Assembly (NCBI GenBank): GCA_017432405.1
Contig: JAFRJF010000166.1
Span: forward strand, 1-29,165
Source: Clostridia bacterium
GTDB taxonomy: Bacteria > Bacillota_A > Clostridia > Christensenellales > Aristaeellaceae
Direction of reading: 5' to 3'
DNA: 29,165 nt
Position 1 is the stretch's first letter; every line of letters begins with the position of its first letter. Position numbers and translations under genes: made by a program. The notes under the pieces are model-generated. The model was not told where the DNA came from, ran no database searches, and worked only from the letters and a program-made list of their open reading frames with translations. This document shows positions 22,901-29,165 of the stretch, piece by piece.

Positions 22901-25900
22901 GCCCCGTTACGTCTCCTCCGTGGACAGCGGCAACCTGGCGGCGGCGCTGCTGCTGTGCGCCAACGCGCCGGAGACCGGCGACGCGCTGGCCCGGCGGATG
23001 ACCGCGCTGGCCCGGGGCATGGACCTGGCCGCGCTGTACGATGGTCAGAGGGATCTGTTCGCCATCGGCTTCGACGTGGAGACGGGCCGCGCCAGCGCCT
23101 CCCATTACGACCTGCTGGCCTCGGAATCCCGCATTCTCAGCTTTGCCGCGATGATGCTGGGCCAGGCGCCCACGCGCCACTGGCAGCGGCTGGGGCGGCC
23201 CTGCACCCGGGTGGGCGGGGGCGTCGCCCCGCTGGCCTGGTCCGGAACGCTGTTTGAATACCTGATGCCGGAGCTGTTCTTCGCTGCGCCGCCCGCGACG
23301 CTGCTGGGCACGGGCGTCCGGACGGCGGTGGCGGCGCAGATTGCCCAGGGGAAGCGGCTGAAGCGCCCCTGGGGCGTGTCCGAATCCGGCTACTGCGCGC
23401 TGGACGCCGCCATGAACTACCAGTACCGGGCCTTCGGCCTGAAGGCGCTTGCGTTGGACGGCGAGGCGGTGGAGGGCGTGGTCGCACCCTACGCTGCGGC
23501 GCTGGCGGCTTTGGTGGCCCCCGGTCCGTCCGCCGAAAACCTGATGCGCATGGAGGGGCTGGGGTGGTCGGGCGCGTGGGGCTTCTACGAGGCGGCAGAC
23601 TATCTGAGGTCGGAGCCGGACGGCTCGCCCGCCGTCGTGATGAGCCACATGGCCCACCACCAGGGCATGGCGCTGTGCGCGCTGTGTGAGGCCCTCACCG
23701 GCCACACGCTGCGAGGCGACTTCATGGCGCGGCCCGAGGCGCGGGCCCTCGCGCTGCTGTTGGAGGAGCGGGCGTGTCCCGCCGCCCCCCGGAGCGCCTC
23801 CAGGCGTCCCACGCGACTGCCCCCGGCTTCCCCTGAGCGCAGATCGCGTCGGGGCAGCCCGGATGGGATCGAGGCACATCTGATCCATGGCGCGGGCATG
23901 ACGGCGCTTTGCACCGACGACGGGGCGCTGCACCTGTGGCGGAATGACCTGGCGGTCACCCGCTTCTTCGGCATGCTTCGGGATCGCCGGGACATGGCCC
24001 GGGTCTGGCTGGTGGACGCTTCCGACGGCAGCCGCGCGCCGCTGGCCGGCCCTGCAATGTACGGAACCGGGGCGGTGCGCTATTTCGCGCGGGTGAACCG
24101 GCTGGAGGCGACGCTGGATGTCTGCCTCTGCCCGGAGGACGGCACCCTGCTCAAGCGGGTTGAAATCGCGAATATCGGCGCGGCGAACGCGGAATGCGCG
24201 GTGGCGGACGTGGCGCCGCTGGCGCTGTGCGGCGAAGCCGACTGGCGGGCCCATGCGGTGTTCCAGGGGTTGTTCGTGCAGGGCGTTCATGTGGAGCCGG
24301 ACGGGCTGCTGTTCGAGCGCCGACCGGGCAGCCGCGGCGCGGCCGGTCTCCGGCTGGCGATGCTGGCCGCGGGCCCGGGCGCGCTCACCTGGGAATGCGA
24401 CTATGAGAAGCTGGCGGGGCGATATGGCGACGCGGGCATCGGCGACGCCCTGACCAGGCCCCTGCCCGGCGGGACCGGCGCGACGCTGAACCCGGTGGGC
24501 GCGCTGCGCATGGCGCTGATCCTCGCGCCGGGAGAGAAGGCACAGGTGTGGTTTGCCATGGGCTTGCTGGAGACGGACGGGTCCGCAGGGGAATGGATGG
24601 CGCGCTGGCGGCAATCCCGCCAGGTCCGGCGCGCGCTGCGCCTGGCCGGGATTCGCGCCGGGGCGCTGCTGGACTTCCTGGGGCTGGACGCGGCGGAACA
24701 CCACCGGCTCCAGCGCATGACGGTGCTGCTGGTGGACGGCAGCCTGGCCGCGCAGGCAAGGCCCCAACGTCGGGGCGAGGAAGGCGCGTCCAGGGAGGCG
24801 CTTTGGTCGTTGGGCATCTCCGGGGACCGGCCGATGCTGTTGATGCATATCGCCGATGTCAGTAACGAAGGGCCGGCGCGGTCGCTGATCCGTGCCCACG
24901 GCTTCTATCGGGCAATGGGCCTTGAGACGGACCTGGTGCTGGTGGACGATGGCGGCGTGAGCTATGACCGGCCTGTCCGGGACAGGCTCGAAAACCTGAT
25001 CTCCGCCAGCCACCTGAACCGCCTGCGCTGCGTGCCCGGCGGCGTGTGGATATTGGACGGCTCTGCGCTGGACGATGAGCAGCGGCGGGCGTTGGAACGC
25101 TTCGCTTCGGTCACTTTTGACGGGGCGCGGGATCTCGACGCCCAGGCCCAGGCGCTGCTGAACCGCGCGAAAAGCAAAGGGGAGCCGAGGATGCCGATGG
25201 ACGCTGGTGAAAACCGGCTCCAACCCCTGCCCAGGCGAGCGGACAACGGCTTTGGCGGGTTTGCCGACGACGGCGCCTACGTCATCGACGTCCTGCCCCA
25301 GCGCCTGCCGCCAAGGCCCTGGTGCAATATACTGGCCAACGACGCCGGGGGCATGCTGCTGTCCGAGCGGGGCGGCGGCTTCTTCTGGTGCGGCAACAGC
25401 CGCTCCGGCCGCCTGACCGCCTACGGCAACGACGCCCTCTGCGAGGGCTGGGGTCTCCGGCTGGCCCTGGTGGACGCGCTTCGCGGCGAGGCGCTGTCCC
25501 TGCTGCCGGGGAACCGGCCCCAGGTGCCCTTTCAGGTCATCCACGACCCCGGCTGCACCTGCTATGTGATGGAAACCGACCGCGTCTGCGGGGAGGTGTG
25601 CCTGTCGATGCACCCGGAGCGGGCCGAGGCGCAGATCGTCGTGACGGTCGAAAACCGGAGGCTGAAGGGAGAGGATTTCAGCCTGGAGACACGCGTGAAC
25701 TGGCTGATGGGTACCGACGCACGGGACGCCGTGGCCCTGAATGTCTGGCAGGCGGAAGGCGCCTGCCTGGCCACCGGCGCGATGGCGGGCACGGGATGGC
25801 TCGCCGCCGACGATGCGTTGGCGTGCTGCGAGGGTTCGACGCTGGCCGTGCCGCTGCGATTGAAGCGGGGACGGCGGCGAACCCTGCGCCTTGCGCTGGG

Positions 25901-27434
25901 CTGGTCGGGAAACGGGGACGCCGCCCTGCGGCGGATAAGTCAGTGGCGGGACGAAGCGCCGGCTGTGCCTGCGCGGACGCCTGTTAAGCTGGCCGTCGAG
26001 ACGCCGGACGGGCTGCTGAACGCCTTTGCCAACGGCTTCCTGCTCCACCAGGTCCGCGCTTCACGGGTGCTGGGCCGCACGGGGCTGTACCAGCCCGGCG
26101 GGGCCTGGGGCTTTCGCGACCAGCTGCAGGACATGCTGGCGCTGATCCACCACGAGCCGGAGCGGGTCCGCACCCACCTGCTGCGCTGCGCGGCTCACCA
26201 GTTCGAGGCGGGTGACGTGATGCACTGGTGGCACGCGCCCTTCACCGGCGTGCGCACGCGGATCTCGGACGACATGCTGTTCCTGCCCTGGGTGGCGGCA
26301 GCTTACGTGATCGCCACCGGGGACGCCGGGGTGCTGTCCGAGCGCGTCGCCTACCTGAAGGATGTGGCAATCCCCGACGGGGCGTCGGATATCTGCTGCG
26401 ATATGGCGCCGGGGCCGGCGGTGGAATCGCTGCACAGCCACTGCATGCGGGCGTTCAAGCGGGCCTGCCGCACAGGCGTTCACGGCCTGCTGCTGATGGG
26501 TACAGGCGATTGGAACGACGGCATGGATTGCGTGGGCGCGAAAGGCAGGGGTGAGAGCGTCTGGCTGACCCAGTTCGCCATCGCCTGCGCCGATCGCTAT
26601 CGCAGGGTCGCGCCGGTGGACGAGGACCGGGTGTGGCTGTGGCGCACGGCGGAGACGCTCAGGCAGGCGGTGGAGGCCCACGGCTGGGACGGCGGCTGGT
26701 ACCTGCGGGCCTATGGCGACGACGGCGCGATACTGGGCGGTGCAAGCGGCGAGGAATGCCACATCGACGCCATCTCCCAGGCCTGGGCTGTGCTGGCGGG
26801 GCTGGACGAAGCCCGCTGCCGCGCGGCTATGGATGCCGCCTGGCACGGGCTGGTGGATCGCCGCGCCGGCATCATCCGCCTGCTGACGCCGCCCTTCGAC
26901 GGCCTCGGGCCGGACCCCGGCTACATCCGGGGCTATCCGCCGGGGGTGCGGGAAAACGGCGGCCAGTACACCCACGGCGCGCTGTGGCTGCTGCTGGCGC
27001 TGATCCGCCAGGGCGACGCCAACCGCGCCCACGAGGCGCTGCAAATGCTGCTGCCCTGGAACCATTCCGACAGCCCGGATAAGGCGCTCGTCTATCGGGT
27101 GGAGCCCTACGTGATGGCCGCGGACGTCTACGACCACCCCGACCTGCGGGGCCGGGGCGGCTGGACCTGGTACACCGGCTCCGCGGGCTGGATGTACGAG
27201 GCGATATTCGCCCTGCTGGGCTACGAGCGCCGGGGCAACGCCGTGCGCCTGAACGCGCTGCTGGGCGATTGGCCCCGGGCGGCGGTGACGGTGAAATATG
27301 GAGAGAGCCGGTACCGACTGGTCAGCGATAGGGAAACCGCGTGCGTTACCCTTGATGGCCAACCTGTTGAAAGTGATTTCATCTTCATGGCCGACGACGG
27401 CAAAGCGCACGAGGCCCGCTTTCCGGCGCGGTAA
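19920..27434 (+). CDS. Cyclic beta-1,2-glucan synthase-like protein (GT84 + GH94)
   Basis: GGAGG (19908-19912) stands seven bases before the ATG. The 2504-residue membrane enzyme has the NdvB/Cgs order. First comes a helical N-terminal part with two membrane helices (about 357-400). A GT84 glycosyltransferase domain follows with LDADT (563-567, the DxD site), GGKGIYD (about 643), HDLAEG (D670) and RQHRW (701-705). Four more helices lie at about 740-780 and 838-875. A glucoamylase-like (PF10091-type) domain is at about 895-1285, then two GH94-type beta-sandwich regions (about 1310-1580 and 1780-1990) and an (alpha/alpha)6 domain with GDWND (2196-2200), the site of the GH94 general acid. In Brucella and Rhizobium, Cgs makes cyclic glucan from UDP-glucose and the phosphorylase domain sets ring size. 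It is shorter than those (about 2800-2900), and the product in a Gram-positive is unproven. Confidence 0.92.
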   Translation: MDLFQAEGQSDERDNRQDAALMRALAARYAVRGTARLCLSRRARVGLSARLDAAAKLRRSENASGTALALLDAQAPVIEACAARAASEGGTRLPAWSGRPRLHVALQALCEGDAAVTQSRLTEALIELDALQPLTEAELWATPAALRIVIGEALWRTAAAIVARAEQRARANRWVRWPVGGLDSRDDAFLAQALKRAGEADSPAARRRLEAALARRALSPRAVVVRAQAGEAGLLMRLENLLAARHMVDALNWQACFQSLSRVEQTLSREASGTYPRMEDDSRAAVRREVAHIAKKLKLPEPSVARAAVDAARAGEGIRHEVCWWLYDDAGRRALLDRLDRGGIRLRRLTPDPSGRGTVLFIGMTAAALALALSACAGMPWLWPACAVLGWGAADLLAGRLYPRLAPPARLLKLAMDEVPGDCRTLVTMPVLLSSPRRAEDVCAQLEALGCLDKSDNIEYLLLGDLADALQAHMPGDGEILDRARACVSELNARAGREKYALLVRGRTLLDADGVWMGRDRKRGALMDLNRLLLGREGAEAAFDAEGRACDRLKRRFVYVITLDADTRALPDDLRRLIGAMAHPLNRPRDNRGHAVLQPRMETLPSARVNGFVELFAGAGGVSAYPVCVSNLWQDLTGRGIYGGKGIYDVAAFQARVEGQLPEGRILSHDLAEGALAGAGFVGDVALYDGHPATPASTLRRQHRWTRGDWQLLPVMLSRRVHLGVADRFRMLDNLVRSLWPPALLAFVLCGAWTGRDWALAAALGLAWLEPMLYIGGGDPLKWRRATARLALLPLTAYNALDAVGRTLWRLAVSGKRLLQWVTAADAEEQRDRVSLWPGVAIALLLAPGLLYARFPMALIALMALFLVGPGWVGDMASEKADAKAPLTPRQQVALRDLARRTWRFFEDNMPPEGSPLPPDNVQLDPPVGAARRTSPTNIALYLLSCLSARRLGLVGVEEARRRMAATVDALERLEKWRGQLYNWYDIDTLAPLKPRYVSSVDSGNLAAALLLCANAPETGDALARRMTALARGMDLAALYDGQRDLFAIGFDVETGRASASHYDLLASESRILSFAAMMLGQAPTRHWQRLGRPCTRVGGGVAPLAWSGTLFEYLMPELFFAAPPATLLGTGVRTAVAAQIAQGKRLKRPWGVSESGYCALDAAMNYQYRAFGLKALALDGEAVEGVVAPYAAALAALVAPGPSAENLMRMEGLGWSGAWGFYEAADYLRSEPDGSPAVVMSHMAHHQGMALCALCEALTGHTLRGDFMARPEARALALLLEERACPAAPRSASRRPTRLPPASPERRSRRGSPDGIEAHLIHGAGMTALCTDDGALHLWRNDLAVTRFFGMLRDRRDMARVWLVDASDGSRAPLAGPAMYGTGAVRYFARVNRLEATLDVCLCPEDGTLLKRVEIANIGAANAECAVADVAPLALCGEADWRAHAVFQGLFVQGVHVEPDGLLFERRPGSRGAAGLRLAMLAAGPGALTWECDYEKLAGRYGDAGIGDALTRPLPGGTGATLNPVGALRMALILAPGEKAQVWFAMGLLETDGSAGEWMARWRQSRQVRRALRLAGIRAGALLDFLGLDAAEHHRLQRMTVLLVDGSLAAQARPQRRGEEGASREALWSLGISGDRPMLLMHIADVSNEGPARSLIRAHGFYRAMGLETDLVLVDDGGVSYDRPVRDRLENLISASHLNRLRCVPGGVWILDGSALDDEQRRALERFASVTFDGARDLDAQAQALLNRAKSKGEPRMPMDAGENRLQPLPRRADNGFGGFADDGAYVIDVLPQRLPPRPWCNILANDAGGMLLSERGGGFFWCGNSRSGRLTAYGNDALCEGWGLRLALVDALRGEALSLLPGNRPQVPFQVIHDPGCTCYVMETDRVCGEVCLSMHPERAEAQIVVTVENRRLKGEDFSLETRVNWLMGTDARDAVALNVWQAEGACLATGAMAGTGWLAADDALACCEGSTLAVPLRLKRGRRRTLRLALGWSGNGDAALRRISQWRDEAPAVPARTPVKLAVETPDGLLNAFANGFLLHQVRASRVLGRTGLYQPGGAWGFRDQLQDMLALIHHEPERVRTHLLRCAAHQFEAGDVMHWWHAPFTGVRTRISDDMLFLPWVAAAYVIATGDAGVLSERVAYLKDVAIPDGASDICCDMAPGPAVESLHSHCMRAFKRACRTGVHGLLLMGTGDWNDGMDCVGAKGRGESVWLTQFAIACADRYRRVAPVDEDRVWLWRTAETLRQAVEAHGWDGGWYLRAYGDDGAILGGASGEECHIDAISQAWAVLAGLDEARCRAAMDAAWHGLVDRRAGIIRLLTPPFDGLGPDPGYIRGYPPGVRENGGQYTHGALWLLLALIRQGDANRAHEALQMLLPWNHSDSPDKALVYRVEPYVMAADVYDHPDLRGRGGWTWYTGSAGWMYEAIFALLGYERRGNAVRLNALLGDWPRAAVTVKYGESRYRLVSDRETACVTLDGQPVESDFIFMADDGKAHEARFPAR

Positions 27435-27473
27435 ATACTGATTCATCGAGCAAAGCTCGATGAATCAGTATTT
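27433..27473. repeat. Perfect intergenic palindrome, copy 2 of a two-copy family
   Basis: Arms of 19 bp (27433-27451 and 27455-27473) pair without mismatch around AAA. The left arm starts with AAATACTGATTCATCG, matching copy 1 (3920-3958) except at positions where both arms change together. It begins inside the TAA stop of the glucan synthase gene. There is no T-run, but so stable a hairpin could still end or protect that transcript. Confidence 0.9.
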
Positions 27474-27484
27474 GCCCCTTCATT

Positions 27485-27512
27485 CACCCTTTCTCCCTTC
27501 TCACCATAGGAT
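27485..27512 (+). promoter_or_regulatory. Sigma-K-type promoter of dpaAB
   Basis: CACC (27485-27488), a spacer of exactly 16 nt and CATAGGAT (27505-27512) fit the Bacillus sigma-K consensus (mACm, N16, CATAnnnTA) at all positions but the last A. In Bacillus subtilis the same genes (spoVFA-spoVFB) are transcribed by sigma-K in the mother cell. Start near 27519 leaves a short leader holding the AGGGGA site. Confidence 0.6.
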
Positions 27513-27534
27513 GGGGCGGAAAGGGGATGGATGC

Positions 27535-28335
27535 ATGGAAACCATCATCATCGGCGGCGACGCGCGTTTTGAATACCTGGCGCGGCTGCTGTCGGAGCGG
27601 GGCGAATCGGTGGGCATATACGGAGGGAATGTGTGCCCCAGGGTGAAGTCCGTGGACAGGGCGGCGCTGGGCCAGGCGGATACCGTCGTCATGAACTGCC
27701 CGCCCAAATCGGATTTGAAGCTGGAGGACGTGCTGGAGGTGGTTTCGGACTCCGCGAAGGTCGTCGCCTGCGGCCCCGGTCACCCGGACATCGACGACAG
27801 GCGCGTGATCGACCTGTGGGCGGACGAGGCGCTGCTGTGGGATAACGCCCGCCTGACCGCCGAGGGGGCGTTGGCCTCGGCCATGCGCTCGTCGACCAGG
27901 GCGCTGGCCGGCATGAATTGCGTGGTGATAGGCTGGGGCCGGGTCGGGCGTGCACTGACGGAGCTGCTGGTGGCGCTGGGCATGCGGGTGACGGTGGCCT
28001 CCCGAACGCCCGCCGGGCGGAACCGGGCTGTGGAGCGCGGCGCCGAGGCGGCGGACACCGCACGTATCGCAGGCGCGCTGTCCGGGCGCAAGCTCATCTT
28101 CAACACCGCCCCGGCCATGGTGCTGGACGGAACGGCGTTGGGCCAGGTGGACCCGGACGCCATGCTCATCGACCTCGCAAGCCCGCCCTACGGCATCGAC
28201 CTGCGGGCAGCCTGGAACCGCGGCCTGCGGGCATGGCGGGAGCCGGGGCTGCCGGGAAGGTACTGCCCCCAGAGCGCGGCAGAGGCGATCCTTAACGCCA
28301 TGGATCGGATCGGGCGAGAGGAGGGCGGAATATGA
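27535..28335 (+). CDS. dpaA: Dipicolinate synthase subunit A
   Basis: Start chosen at ATG 27535, with AAGGGGA just upstream; a nearby ATG at 27531 is out of frame. The 266-residue product starts 'METIIIGGDARFEYLARLL' and has a typical DpaA N-terminal domain. A Rossmann NAD(P)-binding fold follows with 'VVIGWGRVGRALTELLVALG' (about 128-147, GxGxxG-type) and 'DLASPPYGIDL'. With DpaB it converts the diaminopimelate-pathway intermediate (dihydroxytetrahydrodipicolinate) to dipicolinic acid in the mother cell; the product accumulates in the spore core with calcium and gives heat resistance. It is a little shorter than B. subtilis SpoVFA (297). The stop overlaps the dpaB start by four bases. Confidence 0.93.
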   Translation: METIIIGGDARFEYLARLLSERGESVGIYGGNVCPRVKSVDRAALGQADTVVMNCPPKSDLKLEDVLEVVSDSAKVVACGPGHPDIDDRRVIDLWADEALLWDNARLTAEGALASAMRSSTRALAGMNCVVIGWGRVGRALTELLVALGMRVTVASRTPAGRNRAVERGAEAADTARIAGALSGRKLIFNTAPAMVLDGTALGQVDPDAMLIDLASPPYGIDLRAAWNRGLRAWREPGLPGRYCPQSAAEAILNAMDRIGREEGGI

Positions 28336-28919
28336 TGCAGCTGTCTGATGTGCGCATCGGCTGCGCGATGACAGGCTCCTTCTGCACCTTCAAGGCGGTG
28401 TTCGAGGCGTGGCGGGCTTTGAAGGCCACCGGGGCGGCGCTGACGCCGATCATGTCCTTCAATGCCGCCTCCACGGATACCCGCTTCTGTACCGCAGCGG
28501 AGGCGGTGTCGACATTCACCGACATTACCGGCAAGAGGCCGCTAATGACGCTGGACGCCGTGGAGCCCATCGGCCCGAAGAAGCTGCTGGACGCCCTGGT
28601 GATCGCCCCCTGCACCGGCAACACGCTGGCCAAGCTGGCGGGCGGCATCGCCGATACCCCGGTGACGCTGGCGGCTAAGTCCCACCTGCGCAACGGCCGG
28701 CCGCTGGTGATCGCCGTCTCCAGCAACGACGCCCTGGCCCAGAACGCGAAGAACATTGGCCAGCTGCTGGCGATGCGCAACCTGTACTTCGTGCCCTTCG
28801 CCCAGGATGACCCGATGGGCAAGCCCAATTCCCTGGTGGCCCGCTTCGACATGCTGGCGGATACCGTGAAATGGGCCCTGGAAGGGCGGCAAATACAGCC
28901 GCTGCTGCGGTGTTCGTGA
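28332..28919 (+). CDS. dpaB: Dipicolinate synthase subunit B (flavoprotein)
   Basis: ATG 28332 overlaps the dpaA stop (ATGA); a second ATG follows immediately, and GGAGGG stands upstream of both. The 195-residue protein belongs to the flavoprotein family of SpoVFB: 'IGCAMTGSFCTFKAVFEAW' at the N-terminus (phosphate-binding G-S/T loop), 'TDITGKRPLMTLDAVEPIGPKKLLDALVIAPCTGNTLAKLAGGIADTP' split over residues 55-105 (the P-C-T-G-N-T block is the family's hallmark), and 'FVPFAQDDPxxKPNSLVA' near the end. Length is normal. With dpaA it marks the organism as a spore former. No dapG or dapA gene follows within the window, unlike in Bacillus. Confidence 0.94.
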   Translation: MMQLSDVRIGCAMTGSFCTFKAVFEAWRALKATGAALTPIMSFNAASTDTRFCTAAEAVSTFTDITGKRPLMTLDAVEPIGPKKLLDALVIAPCTGNTLAKLAGGIADTPVTLAAKSHLRNGRPLVIAVSSNDALAQNAKNIGQLLAMRNLYFVPFAQDDPMGKPNSLVARFDMLADTVKWALEGRQIQPLLRCS

Positions 28920-28969
28920 CAGAAAAATACCGGAATAAGTTATTTGAATGTAATTAACCAAAACAACCA

Positions 28970-28998
28970 TTGACTTTCCGCCCGGTCTGCGTTATACT
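28970..28998 (+). promoter_or_regulatory. Strong sigma-A promoter
   Basis: TTGACT (28970-28975), 17-nt spacer, TATACT (28993-28998), with an A+T-rich stretch just upstream (28921-28968) that could act as an UP element. Ten of twelve hexamer positions match consensus, the best score in the window. Confidence 0.8.
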
Positions 28999-29165
28999 GG
29001 CAAAGCCGTCAGCGAGACAGGGTCGAAAAACCCTGAGGAGCGAGCAGCGGCGAACCTTGAAAACGATACAGAGGAAACGAGTACAAGATCTTGCAGACTT
29101 GCGAGGACGGCCGAGAGGCAGGAGCGAGGAAGCGAGATGAAAACAGTCAGAATTCTATGAGTAAA
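28999..29165 (+). other. Start of an untranslated leader, possibly of an rRNA operon
   Basis: No convincing gene begins here. CAGGGT (29018-29023) and ACCCTG (29030-29035) form a hairpin with a CGAAAA loop. The phrase ACCTTGAAAAC (29054-29064) is like the conserved CTTTGAAAACT stretch in leaders and spacers of Firmicute rRNA operons, and the strong promoter with A+T-rich upstream DNA agrees. A tiny frame at 29137-29160 (MKTVRIL) and an overlapping ATG at 29157 are also possible starts. The window ends before this can be decided. Confidence 0.35.

Noticed and set aside
22008..26048. Very long open frames antisense to the glucan synthase, and a plus-strand frame of almost 900 codons opposite the EAL gene
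   Set aside because: They lie opposite well-supported genes in G+C-rich DNA, where stop codons are rare on the complementary strand. Their products are low-complexity in Arg, Gln, Gly, Ala, Val and His and have no ribosome binding sites.
28999..29165. T-box or lysine riboswitch leader
   Set aside because: The T-box sequence (GGTGG) and the lysine-element core phrases are not visible, although the window may end before them.
1..29165. CRISPR array, prophage or defence island
   Set aside because: No regularly spaced direct repeats, phage structural genes, integrase, or restriction, toxin-antitoxin or retron-type genes were found on either strand.

Overview
The window looks like a chromosomal piece of a G+C-rich, low-motility-gene, endospore-forming member of the Clostridia (Firmicutes). 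This is an inference. It rests on strong AGGAGG-type ribosome binding sites, TTG and GTG starts beside good Shine-Dalgarno sites, sigma-A promoters with 17-nt spacers, the dipicolinate synthase pair dpaAB behind a perfect sigma-K-type promoter, an Alr with a Gram-positive-type start, and families common in gut Clostridia (DUF975/CmpB fusion, DUF624, U32, PD-(D/E)XK 'transposase' fragment). A placement near Christensenellales is possible but cannot be shown from sequence alone. No prophage, CRISPR array, intact insertion sequence or recognisable defence island is present.

Layout. 1-1205: the end of a small winged-helix-like gene, a secreted protein made of three 71-residue repeats, a decayed PD-(D/E)XK transposase fragment and a two-way terminator. 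1206-3797 (minus): a response regulator with a degenerate GGDEF, an intact EAL domain and two C-terminal PAS-like repeats, predicted to degrade c-di-GMP. 3798-4233: a regulatory region with a perfect palindromic repeat, tandem direct repeats and a structured leader, reading into a secreted M4-type metalloprotease (4234-6972). 7073-10764: an operon of membrane metallophosphoesterase, DUF975-CmpB fusion and a possible HATPase-fold protein. 10765-11084: no gene, but a promoter, strong RNA hairpins and a terminator that together look like a small structured RNA. 11085-14179 (minus): two paralogous Wzz-like (polysaccharide co-polymerase) proteins without any polysaccharide genes beside them. 14316-16459 (minus): DUF624 membrane protein plus U32 tRNA-hydroxylation-type protein. 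From a divergent promoter region, alr and a membrane protein run rightward (16674-18430), then rsmD and a coiled-coil protein (18503-19803), with the usual coaD missing between them. 19920-27434: a giant GT84-GH94 cyclic beta-1,2-glucan synthase-like enzyme. 27535-28919: dpaA-dpaB. 28970-29165: a strong promoter and the start of an untranslated leader that may belong to an rRNA operon beyond the window.

How it fits together. Most genes concern the envelope: secreted SH3-like repeats, secreted protease, c-di-GMP turnover, Wzz-like proteins, D-alanine supply and a beta-glucan synthase, next to spore-core dipicolinate synthesis. The most interesting non-gene signals are a two-copy covarying palindrome family (3920-3958 and 27433-27473), the candidate RNA at about 10895-11073, and the mirror-image divergent promoters at 16495-16591.
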